The translations under genes and the position numbers were made by a program. Under the pieces are notes generated by a model. It worked only from the letters and a program-made list of their open reading frames with translations, had not been told where the DNA came from and did not search any database. A stretch of DNA of 64,000 nucleotides from Corynebacterium xerosis NBRC 16721 = ATCC 373 (GTDB lineage Bacteria > Actinomycetota > Actinomycetes > Mycobacteriales > Mycobacteriaceae), in assembly GCF_001552415.1 (NCBI RefSeq), contig NZ_BCRD01000003.1:62001-126000 (forward strand), in the 5' to 3' direction. Below, one piece after another: positions 16,252 through 23,699 of this stretch. The number at the start of each line of letters is the position of its first letter. Position 1 is the stretch's first letter.

Positions 16252-17421
16252 CTATTTTCCGTTGAATTCGCCGATGCGCCGGCACGCCTCCGCCATGTCC
16301 TCCGTCGCCCCGGCGAAGCACAGCCGCACCCAGCGGTGGCCCGCCACGGTGTCGAAGTCGACGCCCGGCGCGACGGCGACTCCGGTGGCGTCGAGAAGCC
16401 CCCTCGCCCAGGTCAACGAATCATCGGTGAGGTGCGAGACATCGGCGTAGATGTAAAACCCCCCGTCCGGCGGCGCGAAGGTGCCCAGGCCGGCATCGGG
16501 CAAACGCTCGATGAGCAGTTCGCGGTTGGCGGCGTAGCGCCGCACGTGGCCGTCGAGTTCCGCGATCGACTCCGGGTGAAACGCCTCGATGGCCGCGAAC
16601 TGCGACACCGCCGGCGGGCACACCGTCAGGTTCGCCGCCAGCCGATCGCACGGCCCGCGCAGCCATTCGGGGATGATCAGCCAGCCGACGCGCCAGCCGG
16701 TCATCGAGTGGTACTTGCTCACCGAGCCCACCACCACCGCGGCGTCGCTGAACTCCCGGGCACTGACGCACTCGCGGCCGTAGGAAATGCCGTGGTAGAT
16801 CTCGTCGCTGACCAGCAGGACGCCGTTGGCCTCGCACCAGCGGGCGATGCGGCCGAGCTCGTCGGCGTCGATGATCGTGCCCGTCGGATTGTCCGGGCTG
16901 GTCACGATCACCGCGCGCGGCACCTGCGCCAGGCCCTCGAGCAGCTCGACGGTCAGCTGGAACCGCGTCTCCGGCCCACAGTCGATCTCCACGACGTTGG
17001 CGCCCAGTGCCTGCAGGGTGTTCCGGTACGCGGGATACCCCGGCCGCGCCAGCACGATGTCGTCGCCGGGATCCAGCGCCGCCAGGAACAGCGTCACGAA
17101 CCCGCCCGACGACCCCGTCGTGACCACCACGTCCTCCGGCGCCACCTCGCGCCCCGCTCCCCCGCGCGCCGCCATTCGCCGGTTGTGGTCGTCGGCGATC
17201 GCGCGCTTGAGCTCCGGGATGCCCGTCGCCTCGGTGTAGCCCAGAATCTGCGACCCCACCGCCGACCGCACCGCCTCCAACGCCCGTCGCGGCGCCGGCG
17301 TCGACGGCTGTCCCGCGCACAGGAACAGCGCGTCGCCATGCGTCCGCTGCCGTTCCTGCGCCGCCGCCAGCACATCCATCACGTGGAACGGGGCGACCTC
17401 GGACCGCTTCGAAGGCATCAT
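16252..17421 (-). CDS. pyridoxal-phosphate aminotransferase, class I (AspC-like)
   Basis: 389-residue fold-type I aminotransferase. The PLP lysine is in SVSKYHSMTGWRVGW; TSPDNPTG and VSDEIYHGISY are the conserved cofactor-binding segments, and the substrate-carboxylate Arg region is WVRLCFAGA. The substrate cannot be told from sequence; relatives act on aspartate, alanine or N-succinyl-diaminopimelate. Two adjacent ATGs (17421 and 17418) are possible starts. A leaderless promoter (-10 at 17428) favours the first. Single gene, bounded upstream by the purD terminator. Confidence 0.88.
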   Translation of the reverse strand: MMPSKRSEVAPFHVMDVLAAAQERQRTHGDALFLCAGQPSTPAPRRALEAVRSAVGSQILGYTEATGIPELKRAIADDHNRRMAARGGAGREVAPEDVVVTTGSSGGFVTLFLAALDPGDDIVLARPGYPAYRNTLQALGANVVEIDCGPETRFQLTVELLEGLAQVPRAVIVTSPDNPTGTIIDADELGRIARWCEANGVLLVSDEIYHGISYGRECVSAREFSDAAVVVGSVSKYHSMTGWRVGWLIIPEWLRGPCDRLAANLTVCPPAVSQFAAIEAFHPESIAELDGHVRRYAANRELLIERLPDAGLGTFAPPDGGFYIYADVSHLTDDSLTWARGLLDATGVAVAPGVDFDTVAGHRWVRLCFAGATEDMAEACRRIGEFNGK

Positions 17422-17427
17422 GCCCCC

Positions 17428-17433
17428 AGCTTA
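17428..17433 (-). promoter_or_regulatory. -10 hexamer of aminotransferase gene (leaderless)
   Basis: On the minus strand TAAGCT lies 6 nt before the ATG at 17421. It sits just beside the inverted repeat at 17439-17496. Confidence 0.4.
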
Positions 17434-17438
17434 TCCAT

Positions 17439-17496
17439 GCTTTACGACGCCCCCGCGCCCAGGCCATTCGACCTGCGCGCGGGGGCGTCGCAAAGC
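17439..17496 (-). terminator. hairpin terminator of purD made from an inverted repeat pair
   Basis: Arms 17439-17458 and 17477-17496 pair over 20 bp (one G-U in RNA) with an 18-nt loop. Each arm begins with the short dispersed repeat (GCTTTACGACGCC and its complement). It lies 25 bp after the purD stop and before the aminotransferase promoter. There is no T-run after it in the purD direction. Confidence 0.6.
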
Positions 17497-17520
17497 AAAA
17501 CCCGCGTGCGGAACCCGCCT

Positions 17521-18807
17521 CTACTGCGGGATGGTGATGCGGCCCTCCACCGCGGGCAGCGCGATGTCGGTGCGGTAATGCGAACCATCCAGCTCCAGGG
17601 TCGGCAGCACGGCGTACGCGCGCTCGCGGGCCTCCTCCAGCGTCGCGCCGACGCCGACGACGTTGAGCACGCGGCCGCCCGAGGACACGATGTTGCCCTC
17701 CTCGTCGCGCGCCGTACCGGCGTGGAGCACGCCCTCGTCCTCGCGGCCCGGCTCGGCGCCCCCGATGACGTCGCCCGTGCGGGTGTCCTGCGGGTAACCG
17801 TGCGCCGCCAGCACCACCGTCAGCGCATAGCCGTCACGCCACTGCAGCTCCGGCTGCTCGGCCAGCGTGCCCGTCGCCGCGGCGTGCAGCACCTGGGCCA
17901 GCGGCGACTCCAGCAGCGCCAGCACCGCCTGCGTCTCCGGGTCGCCGAAACGGCAGTTGAACTCGACGACCGACGGGCCGTCCGCGCCCCACGCCAGGCC
18001 CGCATAGAGAAGGCCCTGGAACGGGCAGCCGCGCGCGACCATCTCCTTGGCCACCGGCACGCACACCTCGTCGACGATGCGCTGGACGCCGCCCTCCGGC
18101 AGCCACTCCAGCGGGGCGTAGGCGCCCATGCCGCCGGTGTTCGGGCCCTCGTCGTTGTCGCCGACGCGCTTGTGGTCCTGCGCCGGCTGCAGCGGCACCA
18201 CGGTCTCGCCGTCCACCAGGCAGAAGAGGCTGACCTCCGGGCCGTCGAGGAAGGACTCCAGCAGCACCGGGTTGCCGGCGGCGAGCACGTCGGCGGCGTG
18301 CGCGCGGGCGGCGGCGCGGTCCTGCGTGACCACGACGCCCTTGCCGGCGGCCAGGCCATCGTCCTTGACCACCCAGTTCGGGCCGAAACGGTCGATCGCC
18401 GCGTCGATGTCGGCGTCGGAGGCGCCCGGCTGGATCGCCTCGGCGTGGGCGGTCTTCACGCCCGCCGCGGCCATGACGTCCTTCGCGAACGCCTTCGACC
18501 CCTCGATGCGGGCGGCGTCCTTGTTCGGCCCGAACACCGGGTAGCCCTTCGCGCGCAGCGCATCGGCCACGCCCGCCACCAGCGGCACCTCCGGGCCGAT
18601 GACCACCAGGTCAGGGGCGATCTCGTCGGCCAGCGCGACGCACGCGGCCGGGTCGTCGACCTGCACCGGGTGCATCGTGGCCAACTCGGACATGCCGGCG
18701 TTGCCCGGCGCGACGTGCAGATCGGACTCGCCGACCTGCGGGTCCTTGCTCATGGAATGGAGGAGGGCGTGCTCGCGGGCACCGGAACCGATAACGAGAA
18801 TGCGCAT
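17521..18807 (-). CDS. purD: phosphoribosylamine-glycine ligase
   Basis: 428-residue ATP-grasp enzyme making GAR in purine synthesis. [19 protein letters not shown] at the start is the family N-terminus. ATP-grasp landmarks are [25 protein letters not shown] (seen as LQPAQDHKR), [10 protein letters not shown] and [14 protein letters not shown] 18807 is the first plausible start, and TAGAAT stands 7 nt upstream. The frame stays open further upstream but that stretch has no family similarity. Complete. Confidence 0.96.
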   Translation of the reverse strand: MRILVIGSGAREHALLHSMSKDPQVGESDLHVAPGNAGMSELATMHPVQVDDPAACVALADEIAPDLVVIGPEVPLVAGVADALRAKGYPVFGPNKDAARIEGSKAFAKDVMAAAGVKTAHAEAIQPGASDADIDAAIDRFGPNWVVKDDGLAAGKGVVVTQDRAAARAHAADVLAAGNPVLLESFLDGPEVSLFCLVDGETVVPLQPAQDHKRVGDNDEGPNTGGMGAYAPLEWLPEGGVQRIVDEVCVPVAKEMVARGCPFQGLLYAGLAWGADGPSVVEFNCRFGDPETQAVLALLESPLAQVLHAAATGTLAEQPELQWRDGYALTVVLAAHGYPQDTRTGDVIGGAEPGREDEGVLHAGTARDEEGNIVSSGGRVLNVVGVGATLEEARERAYAVLPTLELDGSHYRTDIALPAVEGRITIPQ

Positions 18808-18814
18808 GCCCGTG

Positions 18815-18820
18815 ATTCTA
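18815..18820 (-). promoter_or_regulatory. -10 hexamer of purD (leaderless)
   Basis: TAGAAT on the minus strand, 7 nt before the ATG at 18807; a near-consensus actinobacterial -10. Confidence 0.5.
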
Positions 18821-19881
18821 CGCACCAGGTCGCGGCCCACATTCCGGGCTCCCCCTTGCTTTGCGACGGCCCGCGGCCCCGCCCCGCGGCGCCCCATTCG
18901 CGCCGGCGTCTGCGTGCTCTGCTTGCGGCGCCGCCCCGCGGTGCCGTCCCGCGGTGCCCTCGCTCGGCCCCCGCGTCCCGGCCGCCTCCGCCGTCCCCCT
19001 CCCCATGGCGGAGGCGACCGCCGGGGTGAGCGTGCCCGTGCCCGTCCCGTCCGGTGAAATGACCCCCGAAATTCCCGGACGGGAGGCCGGGCGGTTGCCG
19101 CGGTTCCTCCCTCGCGCCGGCCCCGGGCGTCTTCCGCCCGGTGGCTCGCCACGGGATTCACCGCGTTTCCCCTCCCGAAGCGCGGGTGCGCCCTCCCCGA
19201 CGTTCCCGCCGGAGTGCTGCGACGGCCCCACCGCCCATGGGCCATCGTGGCGCTCCGCCGGGTGCCGTCCGCACCCGCTGCGGCCCTCTCACCTGGCCGC
19301 CCCACTGGCTCACCCCGCGGATGATTTTGGCCAAGGCACCGGGGGCACGCATTCGATTGTCGGGGCCGATTACCCCCGCATTACAGCCGCCCCGGAGCGC
19401 CCCACGGAACCGTTCCATCGCCTTAATCGATGACCGACATTTCCGCACGTCAAACCTTCACCACGGCGGAAAATTCCCGATTCTCCGATTATCCCGGCAG
19501 CGCGGACACCCCCGAAAGCGGTAGCTGCATCGAAGCCCACGGCCTCACGCGCTCCACCGAACTTCTCGCCGATCGTCGAAATCGCGTCACGATGGGACGT
19601 CGCAAAGCCCGCCCCACAAGAGCGCGAAAACTACCCCCGTCAAACGAATCACATTCGCGCAATTCGGCCACCGCCGGGCTCTGCCCGCGTCGAACTCGGC
19701 GCTTCTTCGGACCTTCTTTCGCCGCTTCCCTCGTCCCCCACCCCGCGCCACCCACACCCCACCCACCGCCTGTGCCCACTCACAGACCACTCCGACCCCA
19801 CTCCGATCTCCACTCACTGACCACCTCGCCCCCTCCCCGTTGCAGCCAGTTGGGCGCCCAGTCGCACCGCCGGCGCGGCAG

Positions 19882-20014
19882 ATTCAATTTCGTCCCGCAC
19901 ACGACGGAATCTGCGATGACGTGCGGGACGATGTTGAAGTATTTGCCCCGAATTCCTTCAACTTCGACCCGCATGCACCAGTCGAATTGCTCGCGAGCGG
20001 GACAATGTTGAATC
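19882..20014. repeat. two tandem 59-bp inverted-repeat units
   Basis: Unit 1 is 19882-19940 and unit 2 is 19956-20014. They have equal length and a 74-bp period. In each, a left arm TTCAAxTTCGxCCCGCA is matched by a right arm GCGGGACxATGTTGAA. The arms are conserved between units while the central ~20 nt differ completely, so the hairpin form seems to be what is kept. No gene overlaps them. Confidence 0.7.
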
Positions 20015-20200
20015 CATGGGGGTGTTCGATATTTATTCGAATATCCACATCGAGGCATGTCGCGAAAAACGCGCTCAATGGCCCCACAACGTCGTTCACC
20101 GTTGAATCCGCACATGTGTCCGAAGGACGGCCACGAGGCCCTTGCGGGCCGAAATGGAAGTCGACTTTTTTCGGCGCCAAGAGTCCTCCGGTGGCACCCC

Positions 20201-21199
20201 TTACTTCAGCCATCTATTCAGGCGCAGGCGCATGCCATCGATCGCCTTTCCCCGCCTCCACGCCAGGTCCGCCGCGCGCTCTGCCTCGATGCGCCGGCGA
20301 TGCTCGTCGATGCGCCGCAAAAGCGAGTCGAAATCGCGGAACAGATCGAGCGCCGTCACTTCGATGATCAACCACCCCACCTCCCGGAACTCGTTGACGC
20401 GCAGAGCATCGCTCCGCCGAGCTTCCGCATCCTTCCAGTGGCCCTGGCCGTGATACTCCAGGCCGATGCGGAGATCGTGATCCCCGAGGTCGATCCACCT
20501 TTTCCCGCTGCCGACGAGCACCATCAGCTGAGGCACCCACTGTCCCTGTCCCGCACGGCGGAGTTTCGTCCGCAGCAGGCTCTCGGGCCGCGATTCGGCG
20601 CGCCAGTCGACCCATTGCAACAGTTCACGCATGCGCGCAGCGCCGTCCCGCCCGCTTTCCCCGGCCCACCGTCGCAATGCATCGTCGATGCGCCATACGC
20701 GGATCGCGCCGTCGAGGAAGGCGATCGCCTCGTCCTCCGGCAAGTTCGCCACGCAATCGATGGTCGCGTCGAGAGGCCCGGCGACGAGGATCGTCGCCGT
20801 GCCCCCGGCACCGATGGCCAACTCGCATCGCCGGGCACGACCGGCGAGCCGACGGCGCCGAATGGTCACGGGCTCCGAGACGCATGCCGCCGCCCGACCA
20901 CCGTCATCGCGGCCGATGAGCACGATCTCGGGCACATCGGCCGCCACACACGGATGACCCCAGGCACGGGCGGCCGCCGCTCCGGACAGCACCGCCGTCG
21001 GCCGGGCGCGCAGTTCCGCAAGCGCCCGGACCTGCGCCGTGACCTCCGCGCCGGGCGGAACGTACATGCCGTGGCGCACGCGCCGCCACGTCCGTTCGGC
21101 GCCGGGACCGTGCGCGGCGACGATCTCCGCGCGCGTCCGCGGCACCGCGTCGGGCGGCGGCGGCCAATGCTCCCCGCGTGCGCGATTGCTCTCCCCCAT
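20201..21199 (-). CDS. AbiEi-like N-terminal domain plus DUF559-type nuclease-like protein
   Basis: 332-residue protein of a type common in actinobacteria. The first ~50 residues (RTWRRVRHGMYVPPG) resemble the winged-helix start of AbiEi-family antitoxin-like proteins. The C-terminal ~100 residues resemble DUF559 (PD-(D/E)XK-like): WIDLGDHDLRIGLEYHGQGH, then DALRVNEFREVGW and IIEVTALDLF. D and E residues there could form a nuclease site. No partner toxin gene is adjacent. ATG 21199 has GGGGGA 5 nt upstream; ATG 21214 is an alternative. The role is unknown. It lies beside gene-poor repeat-bearing DNA. Confidence 0.7.
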   Translation of the reverse strand: MGESNRARGEHWPPPPDAVPRTRAEIVAAHGPGAERTWRRVRHGMYVPPGAEVTAQVRALAELRARPTAVLSGAAAARAWGHPCVAADVPEIVLIGRDDGGRAAACVSEPVTIRRRRLAGRARRCELAIGAGGTATILVAGPLDATIDCVANLPEDEAIAFLDGAIRVWRIDDALRRWAGESGRDGAARMRELLQWVDWRAESRPESLLRTKLRRAGQGQWVPQLMVLVGSGKRWIDLGDHDLRIGLEYHGQGHWKDAEARRSDALRVNEFREVGWLIIEVTALDLFRDFDSLLRRIDEHRRRIEAERAADLAWRRGKAIDGMRLRLNRWLK

Positions 21200-21400
21200 G
21201 TGTTCCCCCGTCATGCTGCCCCGCTTCCCCTTCTTCCCCGGCCACGACTCCCCCGCGGCAAGTGTCCCCCATGGCAAGCGATGGCGGCGGACGGAGGGGA
21301 CGTGGGCGTCGTCAAGCTGTGGATGAATCGGCGCGAGCCCGCAACCGTGGATGACGCCGTCCCCCTGCCCCGATCCGGGTTCGCCATTACCCTGGGCGGC

Positions 21401-21811
21401 ATGAGCACCGTCTTCACGAAGATCATCAACGGCGAGCTGCCGGGCCGGTTCGTCTACCGCGACGAGAAGGTCGTGGCGTTCCTGACCATCGAGCCGGTGG
21501 CGTACGGACATACGCTGGTCATTCCCGTCGAGGAGGTGGACAAGTGGACCGACGCCGACCCCGCGCTGTGGGCCCACATGAATGAGGTGGCGCAGAAGGT
21601 CGGCGCCGCAGTCGTCGAGTCGTTCGACGCCCCGCGCGCCGGCTACCTCATCGCCGGGTTCGAGGTGCCGCACGCGCACATCCACGTCTTCCCGGCGGAG
21701 GACATGAGCGGGTTCAACCTGGCCAACGTCAATCGCGACCCGGACCCGGCGAAGATGGACGAGGCCGCCGACAAGCTCCGGAACGCGCTGGGAACCACGG
21801 ACCTGGCGTAA
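21401..21811 (+). CDS. HIT-family hydrolase
   Basis: 136-residue histidine-triad protein. HAHIHVFP (HxHxH) near residue 91 is the active-site triad, with the family N-terminus FTKIINGELPGRFVYRDEK. HIT proteins hydrolyse nucleoside phosphoramidates or dinucleotide polyphosphates; the natural substrate is unknown. The stop TAA shares its last A with the ATG of a 23-codon frame (21811-21882) that looks like the original 5' end of the next gene, so the two were probably coupled. Confidence 0.92.
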   Translation: MSTVFTKIINGELPGRFVYRDEKVVAFLTIEPVAYGHTLVIPVEEVDKWTDADPALWAHMNEVAQKVGAAVVESFDAPRAGYLIAGFEVPHAHIHVFPAEDMSGFNLANVNRDPDPAKMDEAADKLRNALGTTDLA

Positions 21812-21882
21812 TGGCCGACGAAACTCCGCAGGTCCCGTACGCGACGTATCGCACGCGCCGCGGGATTTTCGAGGACGACTGA
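21811..21882 (+). pseudogene. probable detached N-terminus of the following lipase (in-frame TGA)
   Basis: A 23-codon frame starts at an ATG overlapping the HIT stop (TAATG) and ends in TGA at 21880-21882. It encodes ATYRTRRGIFEDD just before the stop and is exactly in frame with the lipase that resumes at 21892. Several actinobacterial lipases have a DDW-type stretch before the first strand, so TGA may be a mutated Trp codon (TGG). Sequencing error is possible. Confidence 0.45.
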
Positions 21883-21891
21883 CAGGCGACG

Positions 21892-22896
21892 GTGTCGCCG
21901 AAGCGCCCGTGGCCGGTGGTGCTGATCCACGGCACGGGCCACGCCAAGGGGGTGTGGGAGGACCTCGGCGCGGAGCTGCGCAAGGACGGTTGGGGGGTGT
22001 TCGCCCCGGATTACGGGTACCGGGCGACGGGGCCGCTGACGGAGTCGATGGAGCAGTTGTCGGCGTACATCCGCCAGGTGCTGGTGGCCACGGGCGGCCG
22101 GCGGGCGATCCTCGTGGGGCATTCGCAGGGCGGGTTGCTGGCGACGCTGCTGTCGTTCCGCGATCCGCAGTTCACGCGGCACGTGGTGTGCCTGGCGGCG
22201 CCGAACCACGGGACGTCGCTGGGCGGCGCGGCGGCGAGCCTGCTGAAGATCCCGGGGACGAAGTCGCTGGTGAACAACTTCGTGCAGAGCTACTGGGGGA
22301 CGTCGGGCATCGAGCAGTTGACGGGGTCGCCGTTGCTGGACGACATCGCCGAACGCGACGTGACCGCCCCGGGCGTGACGTACACGTGCATCGCCAGCAA
22401 GACGGATCAGCTGATCAATCCGCCGTCGTCGTGTTTCCTCGACGATGGCGGCCAGGGCACGGTGGACAACATCTGGGTGCAGGACCGGTACCCGCAGGCG
22501 GTGGTGCTGCACGAGCACGTGGCCACGGACCGCAGGGTGCGGGCGCTGGTGCGGGAGCAGTTGCTGGCGCTGGTCAACGAGTCCTTTTCCGGCGGGGCGT
22601 TCGTGGCCGAGGATTCGAACGACGAAGGGCAGCTTGACGACGATTACGGCGCCGCCCCCGAGGAACGCATCGACGCGGGCGACGCAGGCGATGGCGGCTT
22701 GAGCGGCAACGTGACCGGGATTGCGTCGCTGCTGTCGAATCTGACGTCGCGGCAGGGCTTTTCCGAGTGGGCGGAACGCGCCGGGTTCAGCGGGTTCCAG
22801 GGGTTCGCGGGGCTGCAGGGGCTGCAGGGTTCGCCGGGTGAAGAGTCCGGGGAGGAACCCGGTGAAGAGCCCGGGGAAGAGCCCGACCGCCGATGA
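21892..22896 (+). CDS. alpha/beta hydrolase, lipase-like
   Basis: 334 residues from GTG 21892. The first strand and oxyanion region are PWPVVLIHGTGHAKGVWEDL, the nucleophile elbow is GHSQGG (Ser ~76), and a Lip-type cap contains AAPNHGTSLGG; ASKTDQLINPP and VLHEHVATDRRV carry candidate Asp and His. The last ~45 residues are low-complexity: GFSGFQGFAGLQGLQGSPG followed by repeated GEEP units. The GTG has a poor ribosome binding site, and the frame upstream is interrupted only by TGA at 21880, so the true start is in doubt. No signal peptide is visible from this start. Coupled to the next gene by ATGA. Confidence 0.8.
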   Translation: MSPKRPWPVVLIHGTGHAKGVWEDLGAELRKDGWGVFAPDYGYRATGPLTESMEQLSAYIRQVLVATGGRRAILVGHSQGGLLATLLSFRDPQFTRHVVCLAAPNHGTSLGGAAASLLKIPGTKSLVNNFVQSYWGTSGIEQLTGSPLLDDIAERDVTAPGVTYTCIASKTDQLINPPSSCFLDDGGQGTVDNIWVQDRYPQAVVLHEHVATDRRVRALVREQLLALVNESFSGGAFVAEDSNDEGQLDDDYGAAPEERIDAGDAGDGGLSGNVTGIASLLSNLTSRQGFSEWAERAGFSGFQGFAGLQGLQGSPGEESGEEPGEEPGEEPDRR

Positions 22897-23678
22897 AACC
22901 CCTGGCGCTGAGGTATCCGCCGCAGGGGACGTTGCCGGCCGGGGTGTTGGACGTGTCCGCCGACGGGGAATCCGGGGTCCGCACGCGGGCCGAGTGGAAC
23001 GAGGAGGCGGGGCCGCCCGTGGTGTGCCTGCACGGCACGGTGGCCAGCGGCGGGAATTGGGCGAATCTGGCGATGGAGCTGCTGGCCCGCGGCCGCGTCG
23101 TCGTCGCCCCGACGTACGGGGAACGGGGGACGCGGCCGGTGCGGGACAACCTTGCCGAGGTCACGGGGATCGTGCGGCGCACGCTCGAGGCGACCGGGGC
23201 GGCGCAGGTCGACGTGGTGGGCCATTCGCAGGGCGGCCTGCTCGCGGGCCTGATGGTCGCGGCGATGCTGAGGGAGGAGCCGGGCGCCCTGCCACCCGGC
23301 GCGATCCGGCGGGTGGCGTGCATTTCCGGCGGGCATCGCGGCGTGCGCGGCCACGGGCTGCCGAAGAAGCTGGTCGGCGCCACGTTCGGTCCCGCGTTGG
23401 CCGATCAGATGGAGTTGGCGCGGGCGCTGCGCCGCACCGGCGGGGAGCCGGAGGTCGCGCGGGCGGTGCGCGACGCCGGCTCGGCCCCGCTGCCCGACTG
23501 GTTCGACCTGGTCACCGACGCCGACCGCATCATTCCGGCGGGGTCGGCGCTGACGCCGGACGAGTATCCGGGGGCGCGCACCGTGCGGCTCGAGGACGTG
23601 CTCGGCCGCGGCGTGCCCCACCAGCTGCAGCCGCACGACCGCGGCATCGCCGAGTTCGTGGCGGAGCTGCTGGCCTGA
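22893..23678 (+). CDS. alpha/beta hydrolase
   Basis: 261-residue hydrolase related to its upstream neighbour. PPVVCLHGTVASGGNWANLA is the oxyanion region, GHSQGGLLAG the nucleophile elbow (Ser ~117). An Asp in VTDADRIIP and a His in GVPHQLQPHD suit the triad. The ATG overlaps the stop of the first hydrolase (ATGA), so they are co-translated; they look like an ancient tandem duplication. Substrate unknown, probably an ester. Confidence 0.82.
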   Translation: MKPLALRYPPQGTLPAGVLDVSADGESGVRTRAEWNEEAGPPVVCLHGTVASGGNWANLAMELLARGRVVVAPTYGERGTRPVRDNLAEVTGIVRRTLEATGAAQVDVVGHSQGGLLAGLMVAAMLREEPGALPPGAIRRVACISGGHRGVRGHGLPKKLVGATFGPALADQMELARALRRTGGEPEVARAVRDAGSAPLPDWFDLVTDADRIIPAGSALTPDEYPGARTVRLEDVLGRGVPHQLQPHDRGIAEFVAELLA

Positions 23679-23699
23679 CGGCGGCCCCTTCGCCGACCG

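Larger units (their letters stand above)
18808..20200. other. gene-poor stretch of about 1.4 kb
   Basis: No convincing gene. The open frames here are compositionally odd (Arg/Pro/Gly-rich) and lack any recognisable motif. It contains two copies of the dispersed repeat (18858, 19599), and from about 19.4 kb a clear drop in GC content. Two 59-bp inverted-repeat units lie at 19882-20014, and an AT-rich palindrome around GATATTTATTCGAATATC near 20028. It may be decayed DNA or an RNA-coding or attachment region; I cannot decide. Confidence 0.6.

Noticed and set aside
18861-20011. Open frames of 100-190 codons on both strands in the gene-poor stretch
   Set aside because: Low-complexity composition, no plausible ribosome binding sites or motifs, and they run across inverted repeats.
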